Of a DNA stretch of 64,000 bases, positions 9,770 through 20,313 are shown piece after piece. Source of the stretch: Plasmodium coatneyi (taxonomy: Eukaryota > Apicomplexa > Aconoidasida > Haemosporida > Plasmodiidae). Every line of letters starts with the position of its first letter. Position 1 is the stretch's first letter. The stretch lies in assembly GCF_001680005.1 (NCBI RefSeq), contig NC_033567.1, positions 3,844,001-3,908,000 of the forward strand, read 5' to 3'. Both the position numbers and the translations under genes were made by a program. The notes below the pieces were generated by a model. That model was not told where the DNA came from and did not search any database. It saw only the letters and a list, made by a program, of their open reading frames with translations.

Positions 9770-11293
9770 TTTGCTTTAGGGGATAACGTGTGTGGGGGGT
9801 GAACTCGGATGGCACATTCGAACATTACTGCTGAGGGTGTGCCCCTTGTGGAAGAGCATGCGAAGGAACGTCTACAATAGTATGTAAAAACGTCGATCCG
9901 TTCGTCTATGCATATGAGCAGTATAGCGACGCAGAATATAACTGGGCATAAATGGATTTCTCCCCCCATTTATTGTAACCACATGGACGATTTAACATCA
10001 GTTAATATGTTAAGCTGCGTTACATTTCATTTTTGCCTCCACCCCCCAAAGGATCACAACGTTTAAGGGGATCTCCCTTTTTGGTAACTCTTCTGCTGTG
10101 CCCTTTTTCCGACTTGTTCTGTTATGCTACACTTGGCTTCCACCACCTTCGCAAAGAAGGGGGCATTATTTTTTGTAAAGGAGTGCCCCAATTGGATGGC
10201 GAATCATGAAGACTACTTCCCGGGTGATGCTTCCTCGTCACGCTTATTCGTGTTTCTGTGATACAGTTTCTGCGGGAATATTCCTCAAATAGGACATGAA
10301 CCGGATGGACGAAGAAGTAACAAATGGAACATGCACTTAAACATGCCTATTTGTTCATGCGCGTATTTTCCATTTCGTCCTGTTGACACCAAGTGATGTG
10401 TCCTCCCGCAGTCCGCTCACATGGAGTACTTTCCCTTTAAAAAAATGACGGCCAGGTTTTGATTAAAGGTTCTTTTTTTTTTTTTTTTTTTTTTTTTTAA
10501 TTGTTCCCCCATATACGCAACTCATCGGGTAAGCACTTCACATTCGCAAGAAATTAAAAAATAAAAAAAATAATAATAATAAAATAGCAATTATGGACAA
10601 TGCGAAGTTGCATGCGCCCGGAAATACACCGCAGCGGTGACGGGAACGAGTTTCCAAAAATGCACTCAAGGGGCGTTAAAAAGGAACGCCAAAGTGAATT
10701 GCTAAAAATGGGGCATCCGAACCCAACCGCAGAACGCAGCGATGAAGCGGTAAAAATAATGTGGCGCCGTGCACAATAGAGGAAACTCCCCCGCTGATAA
10801 TACTTTTACATCACTGACGAAGCGGCACGATTTAGGCCGAACTCCCTTTTAACTAGCTAAACGGAATTCGCGCCAAGTGCCAATGCAGAACAATCTCATA
10901 TGTTTTCCGGAAGGAAACAATTTTTGTGGTTCCCTCGTTAGGCATGCATCCCTTACTAAGGAAGTGTACATTTAACAAATATACATCCCTCTTTGCGTAG
11001 TAGAATAGAAAAGAAGGCACCGCAGAAGGCTACCACTTTGTTATTAAGCTGCACCCCCCCTTCCCTGAGAAGCGCTACAAGGGGGAGAAGGCCATTCCAG
11101 CACTAACATATCATGGCAGCGTGGCGAGCGTTATAAAATCAGAAGGGTGAATCCCCCATCCCCTCCCCCCAGTGAATGCAAATATAGGCGCACTGAAAGG
11201 GGAAGGAACAAAGGACTATATATAAGGGAGAAACGCTAAATGTATGCTCCATGTAACGGACCTGTAATAACCCCTCTACCACACAGATGAACA
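9770..11293. promoter_or_regulatory. Shared upstream region between TVP23 (-) and RPC5 (+)
   Basis: This 1.5 kb region separates two divergently transcribed genes, so it should hold both promoters. It has a T26 run at 10473-10498 and GCATGC-type palindromes (for example near 10611 and 10942) that resemble ApiAP2 core sites. No coding frame in it is convincing. Promoter function is inferred from gene orientation. Confidence 0.5.
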
Positions 11294-13510
11294 ATGAACG
11301 AAGATCTGAAAGAATTGAGCAACTACAAATATGACGAAGAGGAGTCTGATGATAATTCCAGGACCTCCAACTCGGAGGACGATGAAGAAATTGAAGAAGA
11401 AATTGATATTTACCTAAACAACATTAACGAAAATAACCTGAACAATATTAACACGTACCTTATTCAGTACCCACTGAGGCCAAAATATAGGCCATACAAT
11501 TATACGAACAATATACAGAAAATATATGCTTGTAAAAATTATAACAAATTGAAGCAAATAAAAAGTAAATGCAATACAAATGAAGAGACGTACGTTTTCG
11601 AATACAAACTGCACGAATACATGAAGGAGGAAGACACTCACGAATCGACTACCATTTATAGGGACTCAGAGAATGACAGGAATATAAGCAGACTAATCAG
11701 CACGAGTGTTCTATGCGAATATATAACAAATTGCGTTTGCCTATTTCAATATAATGAAATAAAGAAGAAGAAAGAAATTTACATGGTCCCTTTGAAACAT
11801 ATCTACCAGTTTAAGCCATGGCATGATAATATAAAAGTGGATACCGACGTGGAAGGGAAAAGCAAACCCACTGAACCTGTTCAGGCAAATAATATAAAAG
11901 AAAATGCTGAACAAGGGGAGAATAAATACCCAAGTGAAACCAACCAACCGGTTACCGTAGATCATCAATGGACAAGCATTGTAAATATTTATGAACCGGA
12001 TTCTCTGGAGGCCCAAGAAATGTTGGAACTCTTCACCAACGTCAGCAACAAAAATGATATTCTCAGTTGCAGGGATGACGCAGGGGGTAGTAATAACTAT
12101 AACTATGCAGACGGAACCAGCATTGCTAATGTAAACAGCTTAAGAGAAAGCATTAATGGGGACCCCCTCCAAATAATGTTCCACAACGATGGACAGATGT
12201 ACCTAAATCATATGTGCAAAAACGCCAAGGAAGATAATACGAGTCATTTACCTTCAGATGGAAATGTAAAAGATCGAAAATTGAAGGACAACAGTAGACA
12301 CAGTAGCAGCCTGTACAAAAATGAAGAAGACGTCAGCACCAATTTGAATATGCTCTATTTCTTTTCGCTAAACCTGGATGAACAAATTTTAAAAATAATG
12401 AGATTGAAAAATGTTCAGAGGTTTAGCGAAATTCAAAAAATTATAAAAAAAAATATCGATCAGGATGTTTTACTAAATACTGTCCAGAAATATTGCGTCA
12501 ACATCCTAGGGTTATGGATCATCAAATCGAAATATTTATATAAATTTTTAAAAGGAAAGGAAGCGAAAAGTGACAGTGAGAAAAAAAATAAAAACTTGGA
12601 AAATTTCTCCTACATGGATTACAAAATAAGAGTTCGCGACTTACTACTGGTGATTATATTCAAGCAGGTAGAGCCAATTCTACTGAAGCATGTGTACAAC
12701 ATAAAGGTTGGGAAAAAGGGTCCTAACGATGCAAGGAAGAGAGGGGAAGACGACAAACGTAGCAACGATGACAGTAATAGCAACCTTAGCAGGAACGCAG
12801 ATGCTGACGCAGATTCGAAGAAAATTAACTCTTCTACGTCCATCCTTATGGAAAACTTTGAAAAGGCCACCAACCTACCCAACAATGCTCTCTCAGAGAT
12901 GTTCCTCCCTCTATGCGAATACAAATATACAGGGTACTTTTTCAAGCACAAAATGGATGAAGAATTTGTAAATAACAATACCCAGTTATGCCTGTCCATT
13001 AATGAAAAGTGGAAAAAAAAAATGGTGAAAATTGCGAAAATTATTCAAACGTATAAAAATAGTAAAATCGTAATTAACGATTACAAACTGGATATCAGAA
13101 CATTGGAAAAAAATATTACAGACGTGCTACACAATAATTGCATACCTTTCGATGATATATATAATAAGATAAAAAAGGACGCGAAAAATACCAACATTGA
13201 TTTACCCTTTTTTATGAAAGCGCTAAATAATATCGCCCTTCAAATTAACAATATGTGGTTTCTGCGAATAGAAAATCAGAGCGAGTTTAACAAATGCAGA
13301 AACGCTGTTATTAATATTTTCCAAACGAACCATAATTCTGTTTTCTCAAAAAATGAAATCGTCAAGCAAGTTGAAATGGCTATTCAATCCACCTTAACCA
13401 TTCCTGATATTTATTTTAGGAACATCTTAAAAGAGTTCTGCGTTCAGAGGAATGGGGTGTATTTATTTAAGGGCAACGATTCGCTCCGCGAGGGCGAGGC
13501 TGCTCGTTAA
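11294..13510 (+). CDS. RPC5: DNA-directed RNA polymerase III subunit RPC5 (POLR3E/RPC37-like)
   Basis: The 738-residue product opens with an acidic stretch, then EIDIYL...TYLIQYPLRPKYRPY at about 35-70. This is the conserved entry into the Sin/RPC5 dimerisation domain (family pattern E-I-D-V-x-L...L-x-L-x-Q-Y-P-x-R-P). Around residues 385-420, a winged-helix segment ending VNILGLWIIKSKYLY matches the RPC5 pattern V-x-V-x-G-x-W-V-x-K-S-x-x-L-Y. The C-terminal 200 residues contain further helix-rich winged-helix-like repeats, ending RNGVYLFKG. RPC5 with its partner RPC4 stabilises initiation and termination by Pol III at tRNA and 5S genes in the nucleus. Asn/Lys/Asp inserts (about 170-360 and 430-520) account for the extra length. 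The ATG at 11294 is first in frame; an ATG at 11287 is out of frame. Confidence 0.87.
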   Translation: MNEDLKELSNYKYDEEESDDNSRTSNSEDDEEIEEEIDIYLNNINENNLNNINTYLIQYPLRPKYRPYNYTNNIQKIYACKNYNKLKQIKSKCNTNEETYVFEYKLHEYMKEEDTHESTTIYRDSENDRNISRLISTSVLCEYITNCVCLFQYNEIKKKKEIYMVPLKHIYQFKPWHDNIKVDTDVEGKSKPTEPVQANNIKENAEQGENKYPSETNQPVTVDHQWTSIVNIYEPDSLEAQEMLELFTNVSNKNDILSCRDDAGGSNNYNYADGTSIANVNSLRESINGDPLQIMFHNDGQMYLNHMCKNAKEDNTSHLPSDGNVKDRKLKDNSRHSSSLYKNEEDVSTNLNMLYFFSLNLDEQILKIMRLKNVQRFSEIQKIIKKNIDQDVLLNTVQKYCVNILGLWIIKSKYLYKFLKGKEAKSDSEKKNKNLENFSYMDYKIRVRDLLLVIIFKQVEPILLKHVYNIKVGKKGPNDARKRGEDDKRSNDDSNSNLSRNADADADSKKINSSTSILMENFEKATNLPNNALSEMFLPLCEYKYTGYFFKHKMDEEFVNNNTQLCLSINEKWKKKMVKIAKIIQTYKNSKIVINDYKLDIRTLEKNITDVLHNNCIPFDDIYNKIKKDAKNTNIDLPFFMKALNNIALQINNMWFLRIENQSEFNKCRNAVINIFQTNHNSVFSKNEIVKQVEMAIQSTLTIPDIYFRNILKEFCVQRNGVYLFKGNDSLREGEAAR

Positions 13511-15060
13511 GGCTGATTGGGGGGGCGCTCTACACCTTTTTTGTTTTGCGTTCCGCTTGGGGTGGACATCCCAAGTATGTGTGGCGCGGAATGTATAGAA
13601 AAATGTGCCATTGAATGCGTTGTACCTTCCTTTTTTAGTAAACACAGCATGTGTAATTTTTTTGGGATGTCATCCTTTTTTACATTTTTTTTTTTTTTTC
13701 ACCCTGGCGTGGCGAAGTGTCCACACTGTTCTGTGGTGTGGCTCCATTCTGTGTCCCTCCGTCAGTTCAAAACGTATACATGGGGTTAAACAAACTGTTG
13801 TGTGTGGTTAGTGCGTATATGTAATCCACTTTTACGCGCGTAATATGGCCCATTTTTAAACCTTGCATGATTGTAAAAAAAAATATATTTACACACCTTT
13901 TTTTAATTTTGGACATCACTATTTTTTTTTTTTTTCGTATTTACAGTGACATTTTTTTAAAACTTTACAAAAGTGGGCTGACATACTTTGTCGGTAATTT
14001 TTCCTTTGGCCCTACGTTTTAGCAGTGTTAATCAGACAAAGCATAGGCGCATCGTTCTTGGTCGCTTATGGGAAGAATGGCATTGCCGCTAATGGTGACC
14101 GCTCGGGTAAAACTCTCCTATATGCACACAGCCCCTTTCTACGAAACGATTTCGTCCTCTTTCCGCATTTACTGAAAAACGGTTCGGAAATAATTTCCAA
14201 GCAGCGTCCTACACCACTTTATAGGAGTGCCAAAAGCATGTCCTTCATCAGGAAGAGAACGTCGTGGAGGAAGTTTTTAAATCGTTCTTCTGGGTAACTT
14301 TGATGAGCGTCTTTTTTTTTTTTTTTTTTCTTCACAATGCGCCGCTTCGGATAGGAAATTATTTTTTTTTGTACATGTCCTGTGTTTTACGTGCGATGCG
14401 TTAAACAGGTTCTCACTATTTTTTACACTAACTGTTTGCTTAAGTGGGAGTTATCTCTTTCCTTTATTCTTCACTTTTTCGTGTTATTTTATGTGTTCCA
14501 GCAGGTCCTTTCGGGGAAAATTTTTTTTTTTTTTTTTCACAAAATGATACACCTTTTACTTTTTTAGGGCATAAAATTATCCCGCGCGAGAGAAAATATT
14601 TTTCCCTGCGCGTCGCTTCAAAAGAATATGCAAAACGTTTTGACGTCATGAAAAACACGAATGTGCTTTACACGTTGGCATAGGTCCATTTCTCCTTTGG
14701 GAAGCACGCGTGGGTAATGTGTTCAACTCTATGCATTTACATTTTTCCGCTTTAAGGCTTTTGAAGATCCATGAGTTATTGGTACTTAGGAGGAGTTTCC
14801 CCCCGTGAAATTCCCGCCCCGTTTTTTCTCACCCTTTGAATGCACATCTAGGAGAACTGGCATTTGCGGCAAATATATCACGTAGGCACATGAGCAGGTA
14901 GAGCAATACATTTGTCTAGGAACGGCTTATTTGTGGGCACTTCATGTGTGCCCCTTGGGGGCGTTTTCCCAGTAACAACTTCGCGTGTGTTGAAAAGTCC
15001 ATTCATCGTGCAACTCTTTACCGTTTATTACCCGTTCCTACCTGCCCCCACGCAGACACC
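13511..15060. other. Intergenic region between RPC5 and EXO5
   Basis: This is a 3' flank then a 5' flank in the same orientation. It has several T-runs (near 13690, 13920, 14311-14329 and 14519-14537). A 90-codon frame at 14025-14297 shows no family signature and was not called. Bases 14944-15060 may encode an N-terminal extension of EXO5. Confidence 0.6.
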
Positions 15061-16131
15061 ATGCTAACAACGTTTAACATAATCTGGAAAAGGGAGCAGG
15101 ACGAAAACGCGAATAATGAAAAGCAGTGCAAAATCCTGAGCGAGCCGTTAGGAGGGAACGCAGAGAGTAGTGACAGCCCATCGTCGCCGATCTCAGAATT
15201 TGACCAGCTCGTGAACGATGTGGAGGACCTGCTAGAAGAGCAGCAAATTAACGAAACGGAAAAATTATACAAAATATCCAAATGTCCAAATGAAAAGTTT
15301 AATAAAAAAAATAAGTTAAGTATCACGGATTTATCAGCCCAGTTATGGTGCGAACAGCAATTGGAATTAATGTTAACAACAGGGAAAAGGAGAGAAACAG
15401 AAGCCATGCGATTAGGTATAGAAAGACATGAAGTGTTAGAAAAAGCAGATCACCTCATAATTGACGTGGAGGTGAATACGAGAGAAGAGTCCTTAGGATA
15501 CCGTCTACTAAACACTATTATCCTGTTGGAACAATTATATGAATGTAAGAAGGCAAGAGAAGTGTGGGTTTTTGGGGTCATTAGAGGGTACGTATTAAGA
15601 GGCATAATTGACGAGCTAAGAATTGAATATGATAATGTCTCCAGGAGGGAATATTTGATCATTTCCGATACGAAAACGAGGAAGGAAAAAAGGGAGCCAA
15701 GTCTTGCTCAGAAGAAATCGTCTGCTATACAAGTACAAACGTATTGCCTACTGCTACAGCATTTAAGGAATGGAAAAGCTGACTTTAAAAAATTGTTTGA
15801 AATATACGAATGTGATCCTACGTTTGAATTTACAGCTATTGATTTGGTAAAATATAAAAACTTGGAAAACTTATCCAAAGTAGTCCATTGTCTGTTTCTT
15901 AGACTTCCAAGGATTAAAGAAGAAATGGAAATTGTATACGAACACCAAGGGGTTGAATTTTCGAGAAATCACATCCCTTATTTTTACCACTCCACTTTGT
16001 TTACAATTAATATTCTGTTGGATTATTGGGACGGCAAGCGCTCCAGCGACGTGGTGGAGAACTCCGACAAGTGGAAGTGCAAGTTCTGTGACTTCGTCAG
16101 GAACTGCGTCAGGTGCCCCCTGGACGGTTAA
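15061..16131 (+). CDS. EXO5: Exonuclease V (EXO5/DEM1), iron-sulfur single-strand DNA exonuclease
   Basis: The 356-residue product has the EXO5 core. It includes LSITDLSAQLWCEQQ (C97), a RGIIDEL acidic motif (D184), the PD-(D/E)XK nuclease motif SDTKTR (D203, K205), and a Gln-rich helix (AIQVQTYCLLL). The C-terminal cysteine cluster (C340, C343, C349, C352) with C97 supplies the four ligands of the family's Fe-S cluster. EXO5 degrades single-stranded DNA and serves DNA repair in nucleus or mitochondria. All catalytic positions I know of are present. Start: ATG 15061 begins directly before the conserved N-terminus. An in-frame ATG at 14944 would add 39 residues with basic, serine-containing, nearly non-acidic composition, a possible organelle presequence. 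Confidence 0.9.
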   Translation: MLTTFNIIWKREQDENANNEKQCKILSEPLGGNAESSDSPSSPISEFDQLVNDVEDLLEEQQINETEKLYKISKCPNEKFNKKNKLSITDLSAQLWCEQQLELMLTTGKRRETEAMRLGIERHEVLEKADHLIIDVEVNTREESLGYRLLNTIILLEQLYECKKAREVWVFGVIRGYVLRGIIDELRIEYDNVSRREYLIISDTKTRKEKREPSLAQKKSSAIQVQTYCLLLQHLRNGKADFKKLFEIYECDPTFEFTAIDLVKYKNLENLSKVVHCLFLRLPRIKEEMEIVYEHQGVEFSRNHIPYFYHSTLFTINILLDYWDGKRSSDVVENSDKWKCKFCDFVRNCVRCPLDG

Positions 16132-16545
16132 TTGGTCAGCGCGGAGCAGCAAGTGGTGAACCTATCCCCATGTTCCCGCAAACCGATCCAAATATCACTA
16201 ATCGCATCCACTTCCTCACCGAACCGAAGTCCATTTTTGCCTACGCGCACATGCGATACAGCCCACTCAACCAGCATCGTGTTTTTGTTTCACCATCCAA
16301 TTTACGAAAAAAAACTTTTTAATTTAAAATATATATTTTTTTTAATGTTTAAAAAAAGTACTAAAAAAAAAGGGGGTATCCTCCTCATGCAGACATTTGA
16401 AAAAATTAATTTTCGCAAATTTAAACGCACGCGATGAAGCAGTCACAGTGTGTGGGGGGAGTAACTACCCCGCAGACAAAACAAATCATAGATAGGGCAA
16501 AAAAGATCTACAAAAACAAAAGTGTAATGGCTGCTGGGGCCACGC
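16132..16545. other. Convergent 3' region between EXO5 and the PCF11-like gene
   Basis: The 414 bases between the two facing stop codons hold T- and A-rich tracts (near 16310-16370) suitable for cleavage and polyadenylation on both strands. No gene is seen. Confidence 0.6.
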
Positions 16546-19500
16546 TTAAAAGTGCCTCCTCCGCTGGAGCTGCCCCGCTTTTGGAGTCGGCCTTTTCTTT
16601 TCACACGGACGGCTGCCCCCGGCGTGCTTCACCCCAGAAGTGCCAAACTTACAAATACGATGATATGCCTTGAAAAACTGCCTCACAGCAGATATGACAA
16701 TTTTTTTAAAAAGGTGATCATCCAACTTGGTTAAGAAATAATATGGGAAAATAAAATACTGCACATAATTTTTAAAACACTGATGGTGAAAATAAGTGAA
16801 GTTTGTGTGCAAATAATTTTTGGACGGGAAATAGATATGAGTAAAACTGTCCTTTTTTTCATTATCGTCATTTATATAGCAATTTGTCATGTGCGTAAAA
16901 ATATGTTTGTCCATTTTTTTCCCTTTGTAGATATTTTCGAACAGCGAATTGGTCACTTGTTGTGTGGCATTTTCGAAATAATTCACAAAATCATCAATTT
17001 CGTCATTTGCATATTCATGGTTAATATCAAATTGGGAGACATTATTAACGTTAACGCTGCTCCTGTTTTGGTTTTCTTTTTGTATGTCATGGAGAATACT
17101 TACTGTTTCGTAGGGAATGCAAAAACTTTTAAATAAATTATTGTAATGCTGAATGTGGTCATCTTTTTTTTTTTTTTTTTTCCTGTTCATATTTTTTATT
17201 TGGCAATTATATTTTAAAGCTGACTCGATGACAGTTTTTTTCAGTACACAATTTTCCCCAATTATTTTTTTTACATTTTCGAGCAGTTCATTCATGTGTA
17301 CTGAGTTGTGAACCGTTTTGTACTTTTCCCCAAGGTGGCTATCATCAGTTGCAATAGTTGTGTTATTTTTTTCTTCCTCCAATTGGCTCACTCCGTTGCC
17401 CGAACATGCGTCTCCATTTTGCACCTTTTGGAAAATAATTTCCGCTTCCCTAATTCCGTTGTCCAATATGTCATAACTTGGATCGTTATAAATGCACCTA
17501 TCGCTCAGTTCGTCAATCCTGTTGGCACTGAAACTGAAGCTGTACGTGTTTGTTTGTTCCTTATCCTCCTCCTCCTCGAGCAGGTTATTCAAATCCACAG
17601 CCACAGCATCCGTGTAGTAAAAGTCATTGTATTCATATGAATAATCGAACTGAAGTTTTTCTTTACACAGGAAGCACTCATTCGGATGATAATTATTCGT
17701 GTCAAATAAAGGCATTTTCTGGGTAAAATTATTTTGTATATAACTATATAGTCTTTCTTCTATGTCGTTAAAGTTTACGTGGTTACTGAAGTGATGACTC
17801 ATTTCGAAATAGTTACTCCTCAGGTAGAAGAGAAACGTCTCCTTGAAGGCGCTCGTTTGTGAAAAGTACTTTTCGCCAAAAATGTGCAAGAAGGACTGCG
17901 CTATCATCTGCTCTTCATCGTTCTGGTGTTCACACGCTTCGCTATGGGCGTGATATGGGGAAACCGCAAACTCATCCGTAGGGTAATCTGTGCTTTTCAA
18001 TTCCCTCCGGTTCCCTCCCTCCACGGGTTCTTTTCCCAACTCGTCGCTGACCTTTATGTTCACGTCCTGAAGAGGAGCTCCCCTATTGGACACCTCCATT
18101 TGGAACTCTCCCCGCGTTGGATCCACCTTCCCATCTCCCCCACGTGATAAGTACCCCCCTTCGTGGTATTCTTCCCGCTTGCCTTCCAGACGACCCATCT
18201 TAGGGAGGGAAAAAAAAACGTTCATGGGAACCAGCTGCTTGCTCAGATAAAATTCCCCACTTGTGCACAAATTCCAGACGTTACTCTGCACGGCTAGTTT
18301 GTTTCCAAACGGAGAATCTTCCGGGGCGTACTTGTTCATAAAAAGATTGCCCATCCCTTTGGCGACAGTGAGATTCGCAAATGAGTTACTACTAGTGACT
18401 TGCTGTCCATACATTTCCGTAACAGGTCTGACTAAAAAATTTTTTATGCTCCTTCGAGGGATCCACGAAGGAAAAACATAACTTTTAATATCCTTTATCT
18501 CTAAACATTTTAGGATATTTTTAAACATGACTTCTCCATCGATGTAATTTATATGAACATTATTATCATCCGTCACGGTGTAATAATTCGACAGGTTCAC
18601 TTCATACGTGTTCTGATTTCCATATATGAAATCAAAAAAATCCACCTCCCCGTTGTCGTTGTTCGTGTCGTTACGATCTCTACTGTTGTTCTTGTTGTCG
18701 TTCTCATTATCGGAGGAAGAGTCATTATCATCATTTTCTACATTATGTAAGTTTTTTTTTTTTTTCTCATTTTTTTTATTCTGTGGTTCGTTTTGTCTTG
18801 CCCAGAAGAAGTTATCCATTTCGTTGGACTTTTTTCCAAAATGGAATACCTCCTCTACGTTTTTACCCAAAGGGGCGTCTTCTGCTTCGTTCAGTTTGTT
18901 CCCCTCAGGGGATATATAAAAATCGAGCGTTTCAGGGGGAGGTTCTCTCTTACATTGGGCAAGGTTGTTTTCCTTTCTTGCATGGACCACCATGTTGGGA
19001 TTTCCATCAAAGGCATTTTCGACATCACCAGGTTCTTCATTATCTGCCAAACCGATTACACGCGATGCGAAATTCGTCCCGTCACTCTCCCCCTTGGCTG
19101 TCTTCAAAAGGGCCGAATCATTCACACTGCCGTAGTTCCTCTCCACGTGGATGGTCTTCCGGTCCGCCTCCCACTTGGCATTATAATTAAAGGAGCTATA
19201 ATTTTTCGTAACTATATTTTCATACACATCCTCAAAAATAGAGTACTCCTTACAGATAAAAAATTCAATAGATATACTCATATGGTCTAGATAAACAATT
19301 TTTTTCCGGTTCCTATTCGCACCTGGTTTTTCTACCCCGCCACTCGTGTAATATTTATTTTTTTCGTAATGATTTTCCAAATGGTTTAGTTTCTCTAAGC
19401 TTGAGCTGAATCGTAATCCGCACGTAAAACATTGAAAGGATTTTTCTTTAAAATAGTTTCTGAAAATTTCTTTTAGCGAATGTGCATTCACTTGAAATTC

Positions 19501-20313
19501 ATCAATGTTCGCTAGTACTTCTAAGTTTTTTTCTTCCTTTTCATTTTCCTTCTGTTCATTTTGCAGCTGCGTGACTAGAGACACTAGCAGCAGAATGTCA
19601 TACGGGGACAAGTCATCGATGTACAGTACTTGGTTCGAGACGCTATTAAGAATTCTTCTTCCGAAGGGGGGGATTCTACCGCTTCCTCCGGGGAGACCTT
19701 CTAAATTTTCCTCACTCTGAATAGGGTAATTATCAATGGTGCTATCACCGTTAAGGGTGTGAATATTTTTCCTGCTACTTCCCCAGTCTGCACTCTTCTC
19801 CCCCACGGTCACTCCATGTGCCTCCATTTCAGGCATCCCCTTCTTCCTTATCAGCGCATCGCTGCAGACATTCAGTCCACCCTTGGCAAAACTGTATAAC
19901 CCATTACTAGACCTCTCTGCAGAACTCTCAAAGAAGATATTCCTATCGATAATTTCATTGCATTGAATGGAACAGAATTTTCTATTCACGTGCAAAATAT
20001 CATGTTCATTCGTTAAATGGTCACTAAAGAGAAAATTATAAATGCTCCTTAACTCCTTTACTTGATTGATGTACTTGTCCATATCCTTAAAGTGGTCTAT
20101 GCAGACGTCATTTTCACTTAACCTAAGCTTCTTCAGCGATTCAAAATTATCATACAGTGATATTTTGGCTCGCTTATTCACATGACCAAAGTTGTCCCTA
20201 TTGGCATACTCCTCCTCCAGCATTTTTCTCTTCTGCGCCACGAAGAAGTTACTATACGGGATGTTGTTTATGCTGTTCTTCGTGGCGTACTTGTTTAATA
20301 TTTCTTCGTCCAT
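16546..20313 (-). CDS. PCF11-like pre-mRNA cleavage factor with paired zinc-binding motifs, no CID
   Basis: The 1,255-residue product (ATG at 20313; the open frame extends to a TTG three codons upstream) has two Zn-binding elements like those flanking the CLP1-binding region of PCF11. The first is FQCFTCGLRFSS...NHLENHYEKN, a C-x2-C...H-x3-H near 292-310. It is followed by a PSWIPRRS segment. The second is CFLCKEKLQFDYSYEYNDFYYTDAV near 880-905, equivalent to C-x-x-C-x-E-x-F...W/Y-x-x-D-A-V, completed by a distal FHHQCFKNYV near 1171. PCF11 acts in mRNA 3'-end cleavage and Pol II termination in the nucleus. The usual N-terminal CTD-interacting domain is not recognisable. Large Asn/Asp/Lys/Glu inserts separate the fingers. 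A poly-Lys tract lies near residue 1050 in frame. Confidence 0.72.
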   Translation of the reverse strand: MDEEILNKYATKNSINNIPYSNFFVAQKRKMLEEEYANRDNFGHVNKRAKISLYDNFESLKKLRLSENDVCIDHFKDMDKYINQVKELRSIYNFLFSDHLTNEHDILHVNRKFCSIQCNEIIDRNIFFESSAERSSNGLYSFAKGGLNVCSDALIRKKGMPEMEAHGVTVGEKSADWGSSRKNIHTLNGDSTIDNYPIQSEENLEGLPGGSGRIPPFGRRILNSVSNQVLYIDDLSPYDILLLVSLVTQLQNEQKENEKEEKNLEVLANIDEFQVNAHSLKEIFRNYFKEKSFQCFTCGLRFSSSLEKLNHLENHYEKNKYYTSGGVEKPGANRNRKKIVYLDHMSISIEFFICKEYSIFEDVYENIVTKNYSSFNYNAKWEADRKTIHVERNYGSVNDSALLKTAKGESDGTNFASRVIGLADNEEPGDVENAFDGNPNMVVHARKENNLAQCKREPPPETLDFYISPEGNKLNEAEDAPLGKNVEEVFHFGKKSNEMDNFFWARQNEPQNKKNEKKKKNLHNVENDDNDSSSDNENDNKNNSRDRNDTNNDNGEVDFFDFIYGNQNTYEVNLSNYYTVTDDNNVHINYIDGEVMFKNILKCLEIKDIKSYVFPSWIPRRSIKNFLVRPVTEMYGQQVTSSNSFANLTVAKGMGNLFMNKYAPEDSPFGNKLAVQSNVWNLCTSGEFYLSKQLVPMNVFFSLPKMGRLEGKREEYHEGGYLSRGGDGKVDPTRGEFQMEVSNRGAPLQDVNIKVSDELGKEPVEGGNRRELKSTDYPTDEFAVSPYHAHSEACEHQNDEEQMIAQSFLHIFGEKYFSQTSAFKETFLFYLRSNYFEMSHHFSNHVNFNDIEERLYSYIQNNFTQKMPLFDTNNYHPNECFLCKEKLQFDYSYEYNDFYYTDAVAVDLNNLLEEEEDKEQTNTYSFSFSANRIDELSDRCIYNDPSYDILDNGIREAEIIFQKVQNGDACSGNGVSQLEEEKNNTTIATDDSHLGEKYKTVHNSVHMNELLENVKKIIGENCVLKKTVIESALKYNCQIKNMNRKKKKKKDDHIQHYNNLFKSFCIPYETVSILHDIQKENQNRSSVNVNNVSQFDINHEYANDEIDDFVNYFENATQQVTNSLFENIYKGKKMDKHIFTHMTNCYINDDNEKKDSFTHIYFPSKNYLHTNFTYFHHQCFKNYVQYFIFPYYFLTKLDDHLFKKIVISAVRQFFKAYHRICKFGTSGVKHAGGSRPCEKKRPTPKAGQLQRRRHF

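Noticed and set aside
14025..14297. Possible 90-codon gene between RPC5 and EXO5
   Set aside because: It begins at a non-ATG start, has no family signature, and sits in intergenic sequence of ordinary composition.
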